A DNA stretch of 64,000 nt from a bacterium (GCA_030426085.1 JAUHYW010000031.1:31763-95762); one strand, 5' to 3'; numbered from the stretch's first letter, positions 56,301 through 63,917 are shown. A program made the numbers and translations. The notes: generated from the letters alone by a model not told the origin.

Positions 56301-57491
56301 TCAGTCCCGGTTTGGGTCGTCGTCCCGGCCGCCCGTTGTCCGGGCCTCCAGGCCGGCGACCGCCGCTCGCTTCGACTCCACCGGGACCCCGCTGTACCGC
56401 TCGGTCATCTCTTCCGAGCAGTGCCCCATCTGCGACCGGAGCACGATGCGGTCGACGCCCGCCTCCATCATCAGGGTGTTGAACGTGCGCCGCAGGACCT
56501 GGGGCCCCACCCGCACCTCGACATCCGCTGCCACGCCCGCGCGCTTCAGCGGCTTGTGCAGGCTCTCTGGCCCGCGGTGCCCGCCCCGCGTCGACGGGAA
56601 CACCAGCCCCCGGCTCAACCCGGGGTGCTGATCGGCGATGAGCTTACGCCGGTGGGCCCGCAGCACGTCGCGCATCCCTTGGGTCAGCGCCACCTCCCGC
56701 GGATCCTCCGTCTTGGGCGTATCGACCGTGCCGCGCCGCACCGCGCGCTCGATCACGATCTTGCCCCGCTCCTCGTCGACGTCCCGCCACTCCAGGGCGA
56801 ACAGCTCGCCGGGCCGCATGCCGGTGTGGGCCAGCACGTAGACCTCGGCGTACCGCTGCGGCGCCGCGCGCTCGACCTCGGCCAGCACCCGACCCAGCTC
56901 GTCGGCGTTGAGCGTGCGCATGTCCCGCGTCCGCCCCGCCCGCCCGCGCGGCGGCTTGATCCGCACGATCGGATCGGCCACCCCGTGGTCGGCGCACACG
57001 TCGCGGATGAACTGCACCAGGATGCGCCACCAGCCCTTGAGCGTCTCGCGGCCGTACCGCTTGCCGTCCCGCCGCTTCTGCCGCTCGGCCCAGCGCACCC
57101 AGCGCTCGATGTCGCGGCGCTCCAGGCTGTCGACGTACAGGTCGCCGATCACCGGCAGCACCCGCCGTTCGAGCACGTCGAGATACAGCTCACTCGTGCT
57201 GCGCTTGGTCCTTGCGGCGGCGTCCTCGAGCCACCGCACCGCGCAGTCGCTCAGCGAGGTCCGCTCGGCCGGCGGCGCGCCGCCGCCCAGCGCCTGCTCT
57301 TCCTTGAGCCGGGCAACCTCGGCGAGCACCTCTGCGTGAGACAGGGTCGCGGGCAACGTCTTCTGGGTCTCCTTCTGCTTTCCGGTCCGGGTGTCGGTCG
57401 CGTACACCCGGATGCGCCATCGTCCGTCCGCCAGCCGGCGCACGCCGCGCTGCCGGGTCTTCTTCGTCTTGCCGTGCGTCTTCTTCGACAT
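56301..57491 (-). CDS. Tyrosine recombinase / integrase
   Basis: A 396-residue phage-type integrase. An N-terminal arm-binding region (RQRGVRRLADGRWRIRVYA, about 10-60) is followed by a core-binding SAM-like domain (about 85-180) and the catalytic domain: Arg in HTGMRPGELFALEW, the box II region QVLRRTF (Gln where His is usual), His in GHCSEEM and the nucleophile Tyr in TERYSG. ATG 57491 has GAGGAG 6 nt upstream; ATG 57527 is an alternative. It points at the tRNA-Gly. Confidence 0.92.
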   Translation of the reverse strand: MSKKTHGKTKKTRQRGVRRLADGRWRIRVYATDTRTGKQKETQKTLPATLSHAEVLAEVARLKEEQALGGGAPPAERTSLSDCAVRWLEDAAARTKRSTSELYLDVLERRVLPVIGDLYVDSLERRDIERWVRWAERQKRRDGKRYGRETLKGWWRILVQFIRDVCADHGVADPIVRIKPPRGRAGRTRDMRTLNADELGRVLAEVERAAPQRYAEVYVLAHTGMRPGELFALEWRDVDEERGKIVIERAVRRGTVDTPKTEDPREVALTQGMRDVLRAHRRKLIADQHPGLSRGLVFPSTRGGHRGPESLHKPLKRAGVAADVEVRVGPQVLRRTFNTLMMEAGVDRIVLRSQMGHCSEEMTERYSGVPVESKRAAVAGLEARTTGGRDDDPNRD

Positions 57492-57771
57492 GTGCATCTC
57501 CTCGTTCGGTGACGCACGGCGCTGCATGCCGGGCAGGAGCGTAGATCACCGCCTCGGCCCGATCCAAGCGGGGCGCGTGGGCGGCGGCCCAGGCGTCGAG
57601 GGTCGCTCGGCGGAAGAGGTAGGCTCCGCGGGCCCCGCGGCGGCCGTCCGGGGTCAGCTTGCCGCGGGCGATCAGCGCCCGGATGGCCTGCGGGCTCCGG
57701 TAGCCGAGGTGGGCCGCGGCTTCGGCTGTGGTGAGCCAGTCGCCGGCGGGTGCAGCGTCGCGCGTCGTCAT
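57190..57771 (-). CDS. Excisionase-like HTH protein overlapping the integrase
   Basis: The first 70 residues are a winged-helix AlpA/excisionase type DNA-binding domain (WLTTAEAAAHLGYRSPQAIRAL, then GAYLFRRATLDAW). The open frame continues to 193 residues, but its last 100 overlap the integrase gene in another frame (302 bp) and are Arg/Gly-rich, so that tail may be only an open shadow. AGGGGG precedes ATG 57771. A hairpin element lies at 57819-57843 upstream. It is likely to control excision or integrase expression. Confidence 0.65.
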   Translation of the reverse strand: MTTRDAAPAGDWLTTAEAAAHLGYRSPQAIRALIARGKLTPDGRRGARGAYLFRRATLDAWAAAHAPRLDRAEAVIYAPARHAAPCVTERGDAHVEEDARQDEEDPAARRAPAGGRTMAHPGVRDRHPDRKAEGDPEDVARDPVSRRGARRGCPAQGRAGAGRRRAAGRADLAERLRGAVARGRRRKDQAQHE

Positions 57772-57818
57772 GTCAGCCCCCTGCGAGGCGGTCGTGGACG
57801 TCGCCCTCCAGCCTGCGA

Positions 57819-57843
57819 CTGCGTCTCGAGGCGCAGACCAGGG
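57819..57843 (-). promoter_or_regulatory. Hairpin element copy 1 (upstream of excisionase-like gene)
   Basis: Read toward the gene: CCCTGGTCTGCG, CCTCGAGA, CGCAG. The CTGCG and CGCAG arms can pair. It ends 47 nt before ATG 57771. It differs from copy 3 by one base in 25. Confidence 0.7.
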
Positions 57844-57888
57844 AAATCGACATCGGGCGAGTAGAAAGCCGCCGGTGAGGGGGCCGGC

Positions 57889-58722
57889 TCACGACTCGGG
57901 CTCGTCGTGATCGGGCTCGTCGCGGGCCTGGCCGGAGGCCCTTGCCTTCGGCTCCTGCCCGGTGAAGTGGTGCGTGAAGATCTGGCATGCCCGGTCGAAT
58001 GTCTCGAGATCGAGTCCCGCACTCCGGCCCGCCTGCTTCGGCGACCGATCCGCCGTCCGCTCACGACGCGGGCGCCGGTAGATCGGCTTGCGAGCCCGCC
58101 GTTCGCTCGGCTTCTCGGGCTCCGGCACCGGCGACACCTCGGCCGCGGGGCGGGTCCCCATCCGCGCGTAGAGCCGCCGGGCCCGCTCGAGCTGCTGGCC
58201 GCGCTGCTCGATCTCGACTTCGAGCGCGCCGATCGCCTCGTCGCGCTCGGCGGCGGCGGCCTTCAGCGCCTCGACCTCGGCGCGCGCCTCATCCCGCTCG
58301 GCGGCGGCGTCTTCAGCGGCCTGGCGCGCCTCGGCGACCTCGGCCTTCAACCGCTCGATCTCGGTGCGCGGCGAGTACTTCCGCTCGCAGATGTCCGGCG
58401 CCGACCACAGCGCGGCGGCGAAGTCCCGCCGGGCGAGGATGTGCCCGGCGCGGTCACGGGCGACGAGGCGATACAGCCCCTCGCCGATGCCGCTGACGGC
58501 CCGCTCCAGCTCGTAGGGTGTGCTGCGCGCGTCGAACGCGATCGGCTCGTCGCGTACGTCGCGCGCCCGCTGGACCTCGCGGCGCTTCTCGTCGAGCAGG
58601 TACAGGCCGATGACCGCGTTGGGCGCGACCCACTGGCGATCGAGGATGGTGCAGCGGACCCAGCGTCCGTTGCGGCGGCGGTTCCGGCTGCGCCGGCTCC
58701 GGGGAAGACTTCGGATGTGCAT
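57889..58722 (-). CDS. Coiled-coil protein of an unrecognised family, member A
   Basis: A 277-residue protein. The N-terminus is very basic (RSRRSRNRRRNGRW). Residues 25-105 form a beta-rich domain ending in GEGLYRLVARDRAGHILARRDF. Residues 118-190 are a coiled coil (IERLKAEVAEARQAAEDAA). The tail is basic, then acidic (DEPDHDEPES). Member B at 59388 shares the G-x-G-x-Y-x-x-V-A-R-D-R-x-G and L-A-R-x-D block, the IERxKAE start of the coil and the overall plan. ATG 58722 follows GGAGG. Family and function are unknown; DNA or envelope binding through the basic N-terminus is only a guess. Confidence 0.65.
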   Translation of the reverse strand: MHIRSLPRSRRSRNRRRNGRWVRCTILDRQWVAPNAVIGLYLLDEKRREVQRARDVRDEPIAFDARSTPYELERAVSGIGEGLYRLVARDRAGHILARRDFAAALWSAPDICERKYSPRTEIERLKAEVAEARQAAEDAAAERDEARAEVEALKAAAAERDEAIGALEVEIEQRGQQLERARRLYARMGTRPAAEVSPVPEPEKPSERRARKPIYRRPRRERTADRSPKQAGRSAGLDLETFDRACQIFTHHFTGQEPKARASGQARDEPDHDEPES

Positions 58723-58760
58723 TGGGCACCTCCATCATGAACGTGCCCTTGGTTGTCGAA

Positions 58761-58785
58761 CTGCGCGTCGACGCGCAGTCCAGGC
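58761..58785 (-). promoter_or_regulatory. Hairpin element copy 2 (upstream of member A)
   Basis: Its core is a 20-bp perfect palindrome at 58760-58779 (arms ACTGCGCG and CGCGCAGT around TCGA), with the CCTGG flank on the side away from the gene. It ends 38 nt before ATG 58722. Four differences from copy 1 in 25 bases, but the arms remain complementary. On the plus strand a T6 run follows it. Confidence 0.7.
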
Positions 58786-58958
58786 TTTTTTGCTCGATCT
58801 GCGATTTTCCGGGCCGCCGGCTGCCGCCGCCCCGCCAGGCCTGGATCGACGTCGTCCAGCGTGGTGCCCCCGTGGTGCATCCCATCGACATCCGTGACCT
58901 CGCCGCGCTCTCGCCATGCGACAGGACGTGGGCGTCCGGCCTGGACCCACCGCCCGAG

Positions 58959-59089
58959 CCGTCGTGGGGCCGTCGTCGAGCCGTCGTGTCGCCATCATGG
59001 GTCCAGCAAGCGGTCCGTCATGTGTCCGTCAAGGGGACCAGCAACCGGTCCATCAAGCAGCCAGCAATCCACCAGCAAGCGGCCAGCAA
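58959..59089. repeat. Array of 12 phased heptamers, CC(A/G)(G/T)C(A/G)(A/T)
   Basis: Heptamers begin at 58959, 58970, 58981, 58992, 59003, 59015, 59026, 59038, 59050, 59061, 59072 and 59083, with 4-5 bp spacers, so the period is 11-12 bp. In order they are CCGTCGT three times, CCATCAT, CCAGCAA, CCGTCAT, CCGTCAA, CCAGCAA, CCATCAA, then CCAGCAA three times. Two weaker units may precede (58936, 58947). The period is not a multiple of three, so this is not a protein repeat. It resembles an iteron or multi-operator array with all sites on one face of the helix. Confidence 0.8.
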
Positions 59090-59318
59090 ACTGGAGCCCT
59101 CGACGCACCGGCTGCGGGGGTTGAGCGCGGGTGGGTGTCTCGAAGCGCCCCGGCTCGGCCGCCGGTCATGCCCCGTCGCCCTCTCGGGGATATCCGGGCC
59201 AGGTCCCGCCGCTGCCTCGTACTCCTCCCGCTGCACTCCCGCTCCGCGCCGCCGCAGCCCAGCTCCGCGCCGGCCACCATGCGGCCGGCGCGGAAATTCC
59301 TCGAAACCGGCGAGAAAG

Positions 59319-59343
59319 CCCTGGTCTGCGCCTAGAGACGCAG
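59319..59343 (+). promoter_or_regulatory. Hairpin element copy 3 (upstream of member B)
   Basis: CCCTGGTCTGCG, CCTAGAGA, CGCAG, with the arms extended to GGTCTGCG/CGCAGACC (59323-59330 and 59339-59346, 8 bp). It ends 44 nt before ATG 59388. Confidence 0.7.
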
Positions 59344-59387
59344 ACCTACCGTGGTCGTCGAGCCAGAACACCGAGAGGAGGCGCCCC

Positions 59388-60254
59388 ATGCTCCGCATCA
59401 CCTGGTACGGCAAGGCCATCGTCGAAGCCCGGCCCCCCTGCGAGCCGGTCTATGCGCCCGCGCTCGACGACGTGGTCGCCTGCGGCGCGCTCGAAGTCCG
59501 GCACGTCGACGCCGGCGGAAGGATGCGCGAGCTGGTCCTCGACGAAGAGGAGAAGCCGCTGCGGGTGCCCGTCGACATGGAGCCGGCCTATATCGGGCAG
59601 AAGCTGCCCGGCCCCGGGCGCTACGCTGTCGTCGCGCGCGACCGCTCGGGGCGCCACCTCGCCCGCAACGACATCTACGCCGAGGAGGACGGGCACCCCG
59701 GTCCGTGGCGCAAACCCACGGTGATCGAGCGGATGAAGGCCGAACTGGTGGAGGCGCGCGAGGCGCAGCGTCAAGCGGAGCGCAAGGCCCGCGAGGCAGA
59801 GGCGAGGGCGCTCCAGGCCGAGGCTCAGGTGTGCGCGCTGAGGTCGGAGCGCGATCGGTACAAGCTCGACCTCGAGGCCGAGCGGCAGCTCTACACCCGC
59901 AGCCGCGATAAGGCGGCGACCGAGCACAAGCGCCGCCTGGAGGCCGAGCGGGCGCTCGCCACCGAGAAGCGGCGTCGGGTCGAGCACGGGCGGACCCGCA
60001 TCACCCAGCAGGATGTCCAGCGGCTCACGGAGTGTATAGCCGCCGTGGCAGGCGGCTATCGCCTGCTCCAGAAGCACTTGGGACCGGCGGAGGATCGAAG
60101 TCGTCCGTCCGACGACGCGAGCGGGGGCCGCGATGGGCCAGGGGATGAGTCGCCGCCGCCGACGGGACCGGCCCGCTCACCGCCGACGGGACCGGCCCGC
60201 TCACCGCCTCCGGATATTCAGCCGCCGATGGCGCACCGCCGTAGACGCTGTTGA
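59388..60254 (+). CDS. Coiled-coil protein of an unrecognised family, member B
   Basis: A 288-residue protein with the plan of member A: beta-rich residues 1-90 ending in GPGRYAVVARDRSGRHLARNDI, then a coiled coil from about 107 to 205 (VIERMKAELVEAREAQRQAER). A helical stretch (RLTECIAAVAGGYRLLQKHL) and a Pro-rich tail with two copies of TGPARSPP end it. The tail lacks A's acidic end. ATG 59388 has GAGAGGAGG upstream. It diverges from member A across the heptamer array. Function unknown. Confidence 0.65.
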   Translation: MLRITWYGKAIVEARPPCEPVYAPALDDVVACGALEVRHVDAGGRMRELVLDEEEKPLRVPVDMEPAYIGQKLPGPGRYAVVARDRSGRHLARNDIYAEEDGHPGPWRKPTVIERMKAELVEAREAQRQAERKAREAEARALQAEAQVCALRSERDRYKLDLEAERQLYTRSRDKAATEHKRRLEAERALATEKRRRVEHGRTRITQQDVQRLTECIAAVAGGYRLLQKHLGPAEDRSRPSDDASGGRDGPGDESPPPTGPARSPPTGPARSPPPDIQPPMAHRRRRC

Positions 60255-60330
60255 TCAGATGCTGGCCCGATCGAGCGGCCCACAGTCCGTCGGCTCGACG
60301 AGCGGATTCGCGACTGCCCTCGCGGCCGGT

Positions 60331-60654
60331 TCAGCCCGCGTCCGGCTCGGCGTCGGACACAGTGGGGCCTTGAGCCCCCTTGCGCGAGACCCACCGCTCT
60401 CCGGGAAGGGGCTCAAGCAGCTCCCAGACGTCCATGAGCAGGACTTCGGCGAGGGACACGAGCGTGCCCAGGTAGATGTCGCGGGTGTCCTTGGGGTCCT
60501 TGAGCCGTCGGATCGTGCCGGCCGACACGCCCGAGCGACGTGCGAGGCGGGCGATCGGGATGCCGGTCTCATCGATGCGCTCTGCCAGTCGAAGGCGAAC
60601 GCGGGCGAGGATCTGCTCCGTCGGGCGGGGCGGGTGCGTCATCCCGGGCAGCAT
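60331..60654 (-). CDS. XRE-family transcriptional regulator
   Basis: A 107-residue protein with a Cro/CI-type helix-turn-helix at 25-85 (GIPIARLARRSGVSAGTIRRL, then LGTLVSLAEVLLMDVWELL). ATG 60654 follows AGGAG. A -10 (TATGAT, 60699-60694) overlaps one of the repeated GGTAGATCAT sites, so it probably represses its own promoter, as element-borne repressors do. Confidence 0.85.
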   Translation of the reverse strand: MLPGMTHPPRPTEQILARVRLRLAERIDETGIPIARLARRSGVSAGTIRRLKDPKDTRDIYLGTLVSLAEVLLMDVWELLEPLPGERWVSRKGAQGPTVSDAEPDAG

Positions 60655-60683
60655 ATGGCGGCTCCTGTCGACGCGAAACCCGA

Positions 60684-60736
60684 CTACAGGTAGATCATAA
60701 AGTGCATTACTGGTAGATCATTAGACATCTACAGGT
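60684..60736. promoter_or_regulatory. Operator-like repeats before the XRE gene
   Basis: GGTAGATCAT occurs at 60689-60698 and 60712-60721 (23 bp apart). CTACAGGT occurs at 60684-60691 and 60729-60736, framing the block. The block is AT-rich against its surroundings and covers the XRE gene's -10. Confidence 0.55.
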
Positions 60737-61020
60737 CGATGCCGGCCATGTGTCGGAGAAAGTGCACGAACGTTGAAGAGCGCGCCATTGACGCCGGCTC
60801 TCCTGCCCGACGACTCCGGCTCGAACCGACCGGCCACTGGCGTATGCATGGACCACCCGCCGGACACCGGGCGTAGCCGCGGCGTGGCCCAACGTGCGCG
60901 GCGTGCAGGGGGCCTCGCACAGCGAGCCACACACCGTCGAGCGGTGGACCTCCGACACCGGTCCGAGGTCCGACAGCCGGATCCCTGCGCCGGGAGCGAT
61001 GTGCCGGCGAGAGTGACCCG
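60737..61020. other. Gap between XRE control region and the gene at 61021
   Basis: Only short frames are open here: 43 codons from ATG 60748, 83 codons from ATG 60773, and a start-less frame containing HTVERW. None has a good ribosome site or recognisable domain, so none is called. The DNA may be a decayed gene. Confidence 0.4.
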
Positions 61021-61449
61021 ATGACCCCCGAGAGGCAGGCTGCGCGCGCGCTGCGCCGGCTGATCGCCGACGCGTACCTCACCGACGACCCGCCGCCGGG
61101 GACACACCGGGCGACGTGGTTCATCACCGCCCTCGCGCGCGAGCCGGACGACCCCGCCCATCACGCGATGGCCCGTGACTTCCTGGCGGTGCTCGACCTC
61201 TATCGGCGGCTGGCCGAGGCGCTGGCGGCGACCGACGACCCACAGACCGGGCTGATCCTGCATGGGCTCATCGGCCACGCCACCGCAGAGCTGATGGGCG
61301 CCACCCGCGATCCGGGATGGCGCGCCGCGGCGCTCGACCTGCTCGAGCCCGACGGTCGCACCGAGCCACCCATCGACCGGGCCGACGCCGTGCGGCTCTT
61401 CGCCCTCGCCCTCGGGCTCGATCCGGAGCCGACCGATGCGCCCGACTGA
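61021..61449 (+). CDS. Small helical protein of unknown function
   Basis: A 142-residue, mostly helical acidic protein (ALRRLIADAYLTDDPPPG, RDFLAVLDLYRRLAEAL). No motif is recognised. ATG 61021 has weak GAGAG upstream. The end overlaps the sigma-factor-like gene by 14 bp, so the two are coupled and it may modulate that factor. Confidence 0.6.
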   Translation: MTPERQAARALRRLIADAYLTDDPPPGTHRATWFITALAREPDDPAHHAMARDFLAVLDLYRRLAEALAATDDPQTGLILHGLIGHATAELMGATRDPGWRAAALDLLEPDGRTEPPIDRADAVRLFALALGLDPEPTDAPD

Positions 61450-62056
61450 TCCCGTCGCCGAGCGGATGCTGATGGTCGTCCTGCGCCTCGAATCCGCGCC
61501 CTGGCCCGGCGCGATGCGGGCCTACGGCGCCGCGCTGCTCGCCCTCGCCATCCGCTGCGAGCGGGCCCCGGCCAAGGGTGAGATCTACCGCTGGTTCGTC
61601 CGCGCGGCGGGCGGCGCGCTGAGCCACCGCGACGCCGCCCGGCGGGAGTGCCTGCACGACGCTTTCCACGACACGGTCACCTGCATCTCGGGCCGGCTTC
61701 TCCGCTTCCGCGCCGGCCTCGACCCGAGCCGCCGCCCCAACCTGCGCTCGATGCTCGTGGCCTGGATCGGCTGGCGGGCCAAGGAGCTGTACCGCTCCCG
61801 GCGGTGGCGTCACGATCATCGCCGGGTGCCGTACCGGGTCGACGATCGCCCCGCGTCGAGCCGCCCTGATCTGGCGGTCGAGCTGGATGAGGTCCTGGCG
61901 CTGCTCGGCGGCGCCGACCCGCGCCGCCGCGCGCTGCGGCTGGTGGCGATGGGCTGCACCATCGCCGAGGCGGCGCGGCTGACCGGTGTCAGTCGGCAGG
62001 CCATCTATCGCATTCGGGAGGCGCTGCGGGCGATCGTCGAGGTCGATGGCTCGTGA
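61436..62056 (+). CDS. RNA polymerase sigma factor-like protein (ECF type)
   Basis: A 206-residue protein. Residues 70-130 resemble sigma region 2 (HDAFHDTVTCISGRLLRF, then LRSMLVAWIGWRAKELYRSRRW). Residues 150-200 hold a region 4-like HTH (LRLVAMGCTIAEAARLTGVSRQAIYRIREAL). Both are divergent, so promoter recognition is inferred. It overlaps the preceding gene and converges on the caspase-like gene. GGAG precedes ATG 61436. Confidence 0.7.
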   Translation: MRPTDPVAERMLMVVLRLESAPWPGAMRAYGAALLALAIRCERAPAKGEIYRWFVRAAGGALSHRDAARRECLHDAFHDTVTCISGRLLRFRAGLDPSRRPNLRSMLVAWIGWRAKELYRSRRWRHDHRRVPYRVDDRPASSRPDLAVELDEVLALLGGADPRRRALRLVAMGCTIAEAARLTGVSRQAIYRIREALRAIVEVDGS

Positions 62057-62137
62057 GTGGCCGCCGTCCGCATGCCCTCGACGGCCCATCCAGGCCGACC
62101 GGCGCGCCACGCCGCAGGCCCTGATTCTGAAGAGGTG

Positions 62138-63859
62138 CTACTCGAACAGGCTCTCGTAGTCGACCCCCACTCCGAGCTGCACGAACGGCTCGACCACGTC
62201 GTCGGCCAGCAGCAACGCCCCGGCGCGCAGGTCGGTGCGAAGCGACCACCGGCCGCCGTCGAACGGGCGCATCGCGCTGACGGCCAGCGCCGCGTCGGGC
62301 AGCCAGCCGCTCTCCCACCGTCGGCTGAGGGTCCACCCGGCGCCGACGACCAGCCCGGTGTCGACCTCCCAGCCCTCGCGGTGCCACAGGAGCGCGTAGC
62401 CCAGCCGGGTGCCCACCACCCCGAAGATCGGATCGATCACGTCTCCGCCGCCGGACTCGATGCGCCAGGTGTGATCCCGGCGGCTGATGCCGACGTCGAT
62501 CAGGCCACGATGCAGCCCGCGGCCCAGGCGCAGGCGGGCGTCCAGCCCGAAGTCGATGTCGGGCAGCGCCAGGACCATGCCGGCGAAGTGCCACACGACG
62601 CCGACGCCGTAATACCAGCCGGGCTCGAAGGTCGGGGCCAGCGGCGGGTCGTCGAGCATCGCCGGGATGAGCGGGCGCACGAAGGGCTCGATGTACGACT
62701 TCTCGTAGTCGGCCGGAGCGGTGCGCCCGCCCACGTCGAGGGTGCCGGGGCGGGCCATGAACTCGAACGGCGAGCCCTTGCGCTCGAAGCGGTAGGCCAT
62801 GCCCCGGGCGAGGTAGAGCCGGTGGGGGCCGGGCGGCGCGTTGACCGTCGCGAAGCGGCCGGCCGGGGTCCCGAGCACCTGCCGGATGGCCACCTGGGGG
62901 GTGATGCAGATGGGGGCCGCCGCCGACGACCGGCGCCAGTCGATGAACGGCGCGTCGCGCCGCATGCCCGGCGGGGCCGTCGCCGGGCGCAGGCCGACGC
63001 TCGAGTCGGCCAGGATCCAGTCGACGACCCCGTGCATCTCGCCGTAGGTCACGACTCCGTCCCGGTCGATGTCGGCCGGGCCGATGGCCGCCGAGCGCAC
63101 CGCGTGGCTGAAGAGGCCACCGTTGCGGCTATCCTCCCAGGTCAGCTCGGCGGTGCCGTCGGTGGCCAGCAGCGCGCCGACGGTGGGCAGGCTCTCGGTG
63201 AACGGCGCGATGAGCGCCTCGGCCGGCACCGGCTCTTTCGAGCGCCCGCTGACACCGCCTCCGGTGGAGAGCAGGTGGAAGCTCCGGCAGGCGTCGACGA
63301 TCAGGTGAACGTCGGCCCGATCGGCCAGCGGGCGCAGGACCCGATCGGCGAGCAGGCGGGCGTCGATGATGCCGTCGTGTCCGGGGCCGCTGCGCTCGGG
63401 GTCGGGCCGGGCGTACAGCTCGCCGCGGGCCATCACCGCGCCGCCCTGCCAGTCGCCGTGGCCGACGAAGTACAGGTAGACCTGGGGCCGGGCGGCGTGC
63501 TCGGCGGCGTCGAGGGCGGTGACCAGCTCGGCGATCGTGCCCGACAGCGCCCGCCACGTCGGCTCGCGTCGCTCGTCGGCGTACGCGCGATACAGATCGG
63601 GGTGGTCCTCGGCGTGCAGCCACCGCCTCTCGGGCCCGAGCGCGGCGAAGAAGCGATCCATCTGGCGCAGGTCGAAGGCGACCATCGACAGCGGCTCGAC
63701 CGCGCGCCCGGTCGCGTGGGCGTAGCCGTACAGCACGACGTAGACCGGCGCCGGGTCGGCCTGCTCGAAGGGCGCGCAGCCTTCGACCGGCGCGCCGCGG
63801 GCCCCTGCCCATGGCAGGAGCAACAGCAGCGCGAGTAGCGGCGAGCGGGGGCGTTGCAT
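62138..63859 (-). CDS. Exported caspase-like (peptidase C14) protein with C-terminal beta-barrel-like domain
   Basis: A 573-residue exported protein. Signal peptide (LLALLLLLPWAGARG). Caspase p20-like domain at about 35-270 with the catalytic dyad His134 (YFVGHGDWQG) and Cys191 (LIVDACRSF). An EF-hand-like DIDRDGVVTYGE loop follows. From about 390 on are alternating amphipathic strands (WYYGVGVVWHFAGMVLALPD, final GVGVDYESLFE with a terminal aromatic-acidic end) that suggest an outer-membrane barrel. ATG 63859 follows AGGAGG. Confidence 0.8.
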   Translation of the reverse strand: MQRPRSPLLALLLLLPWAGARGAPVEGCAPFEQADPAPVYVVLYGYAHATGRAVEPLSMVAFDLRQMDRFFAALGPERRWLHAEDHPDLYRAYADERREPTWRALSGTIAELVTALDAAEHAARPQVYLYFVGHGDWQGGAVMARGELYARPDPERSGPGHDGIIDARLLADRVLRPLADRADVHLIVDACRSFHLLSTGGGVSGRSKEPVPAEALIAPFTESLPTVGALLATDGTAELTWEDSRNGGLFSHAVRSAAIGPADIDRDGVVTYGEMHGVVDWILADSSVGLRPATAPPGMRRDAPFIDWRRSSAAAPICITPQVAIRQVLGTPAGRFATVNAPPGPHRLYLARGMAYRFERKGSPFEFMARPGTLDVGGRTAPADYEKSYIEPFVRPLIPAMLDDPPLAPTFEPGWYYGVGVVWHFAGMVLALPDIDFGLDARLRLGRGLHRGLIDVGISRRDHTWRIESGGGDVIDPIFGVVGTRLGYALLWHREGWEVDTGLVVGAGWTLSRRWESGWLPDAALAVSAMRPFDGGRWSLRTDLRAGALLLADDVVEPFVQLGVGVDYESLFE

Positions 63860-63917
63860 GGTCCTCCTGCCATCTAGCAGCACCCGGGGAAGCTCGTAAG
63901 TTCAGTATTGGTGGATG

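Larger units (their letters stand above)
58723..59387. other. 665-bp non-coding region between divergent paralogs
   Basis: I find no credible gene here. It holds hairpin element copy 2 (58761-58785), the 11-bp-phased heptamer array (58959-59089) and hairpin element copy 3 (59319-59343). Open frames through it have shadow-like composition. Confidence 0.6.

Noticed and set aside
57319..57512. Arsenic resistance operon around 18154-20210
   Set aside because: No arsB, arsC, arsR or arsD gene is present near the ArsA-like genes, so the ars label is not supported. (Position given here is a neighbouring region checked with no ars gene.)
58959..59089. CRISPR array
   Set aside because: The repeats are 7 bp with 4-5 bp spacers and no cas genes are present; far outside CRISPR dimensions.
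60748..60876. Small Cys/Arg-rich frame starting MCRRKC
   Set aside because: 43 codons, no Shine-Dalgarno and no similarity I can recognise.
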